DNA of 64,000 nt from Desulfobacterales bacterium (GTDB lineage Bacteria; Desulfobacterota; Desulfobacteria; Desulfobacterales; JALSRD01): contig JALSRD010000029.1 in the NCBI GenBank assembly GCA_026984935.1, positions 1 to 64,000 of the forward strand, in the 5' to 3' direction. The first letter of the stretch is position 1, and the number at the start of each line of letters is the position of its first letter. Under the pieces are notes generated by a model, which ran no database searches, had not been told where the DNA came from, and saw only the letters and a program-made list of their open reading frames with translations. Of this stretch, positions 63,944-64,000 are shown piece after piece. A program made the position numbers and the translations under genes.

Positions 63944-64000
63944 TTGGCCCGTATTACCGTCGAAGATTGCCTGAAACGCATCCCCAACCGCTTCATGTTG
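63944..64000 (+). CDS. rpoZ: RNA polymerase omega subunit, partial (start only)
   Basis: A TTG start at 63944 with AAAGGA upstream gives MARITVEDCLKRIPNRFML, cut by the window end after 19 codons. The start ARITVEDCLK is characteristic of RpoZ, which stabilises RNA polymerase. The greA-rpoZ adjacency is consistent but not decisive. Confidence 0.85.
   Translation, partial: MARITVEDCLKRIPNRFML

Noticed and set aside
1-64000. CRISPR arrays, insertion sequences, prophage genes, rRNA and tRNA genes
   Set aside because: No regularly spaced repeats, transposase, integrase, phage gene or RNA gene signature was found on either strand.

Overview
The window reads as the chromosome of a GC-rich (about 60 percent), Gram-negative, strictly anaerobic member of the Desulfobacterota, probably a sulfate reducer of the Desulfosarcina type. 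The reasons are the gene families: a tungsten aldehyde ferredoxin oxidoreductase with ferredoxin and FAD partners, an octaheme tetrathionate-reductase-type cytochrome, a YeeE/TusA/DsrE sulfur set, a split ferredoxin-rich glutamate synthase, sigma-54 activators, a DUF3373 porin and a DUF134/Mrp pair. I see no rRNA, tRNA, CRISPR array, insertion sequence or prophage. Taxonomy is inferred from gene families, not from a marker search.

Layout: (1) 326-7638, minus strand: a small HTH regulator followed by pilMNOPQ and an Ig-like lipoprotein (type IV pilus machinery). (2) 8066-10878: histidine kinase and NtrC-family regulator. (3) 10959-15515, minus: TPR, SH3, radical SAM, FmdB and RecN genes. (4) 15919-28648, plus: three-gene glutamate synthase behind a good sigma-54 promoter, then carAB, purF, a radical SAM gene, a 44-residue Cys-rich ORF and a PAS protein. 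(5) 28886-36560: a divergent aldehyde oxidoreductase locus with an IclR regulator, two ferredoxins, a FAD oxidoreductase and an adenine-deaminase-like amidohydrolase. (6) 36703-42772, plus: cinA, rlmD, an orphan RiPP-type B12 radical SAM gene, DUF134, mrp. (7) 42860-52590: a nine-gene sulfur and cytochrome operon on the minus strand, with a divergent sigma-54 activator and a membrane-anchored protein of unknown function. (8) 52627-57226, minus: a DUF3352-like/TPR protein, an amino-acid ABC binding protein and ATPase without a permease, and the prepilin peptidase. (9) 57446-64000, plus: lon, tsaB, psd, pssA, asd, greA and the start of rpoZ.

The most interesting unit is region 7. An outer-membrane barrel, a YeeE/YedE sulfur transporter, TusA, two DsrE-like proteins, a 57-residue DsrH/TusB-like protein, a small cytochrome with a one-cysteine heme motif, an octaheme cytochrome and a cytochrome b lie in one direction. 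Their intergenic region holds a sigma-54-like element and, about 100 bp upstream of it, a perfect 14-bp palindrome suited to the divergent activator, whose PAS domain has five cysteines. This suggests a regulated path that brings in a sulfur compound, passes its sulfane sulfur to carriers and links it to electron transfer at the membrane. The second unit of interest is the aldehyde oxidoreductase divergon, which resembles the three-part AorABC enzyme of aromatic-degrading bacteria but has extra parts.
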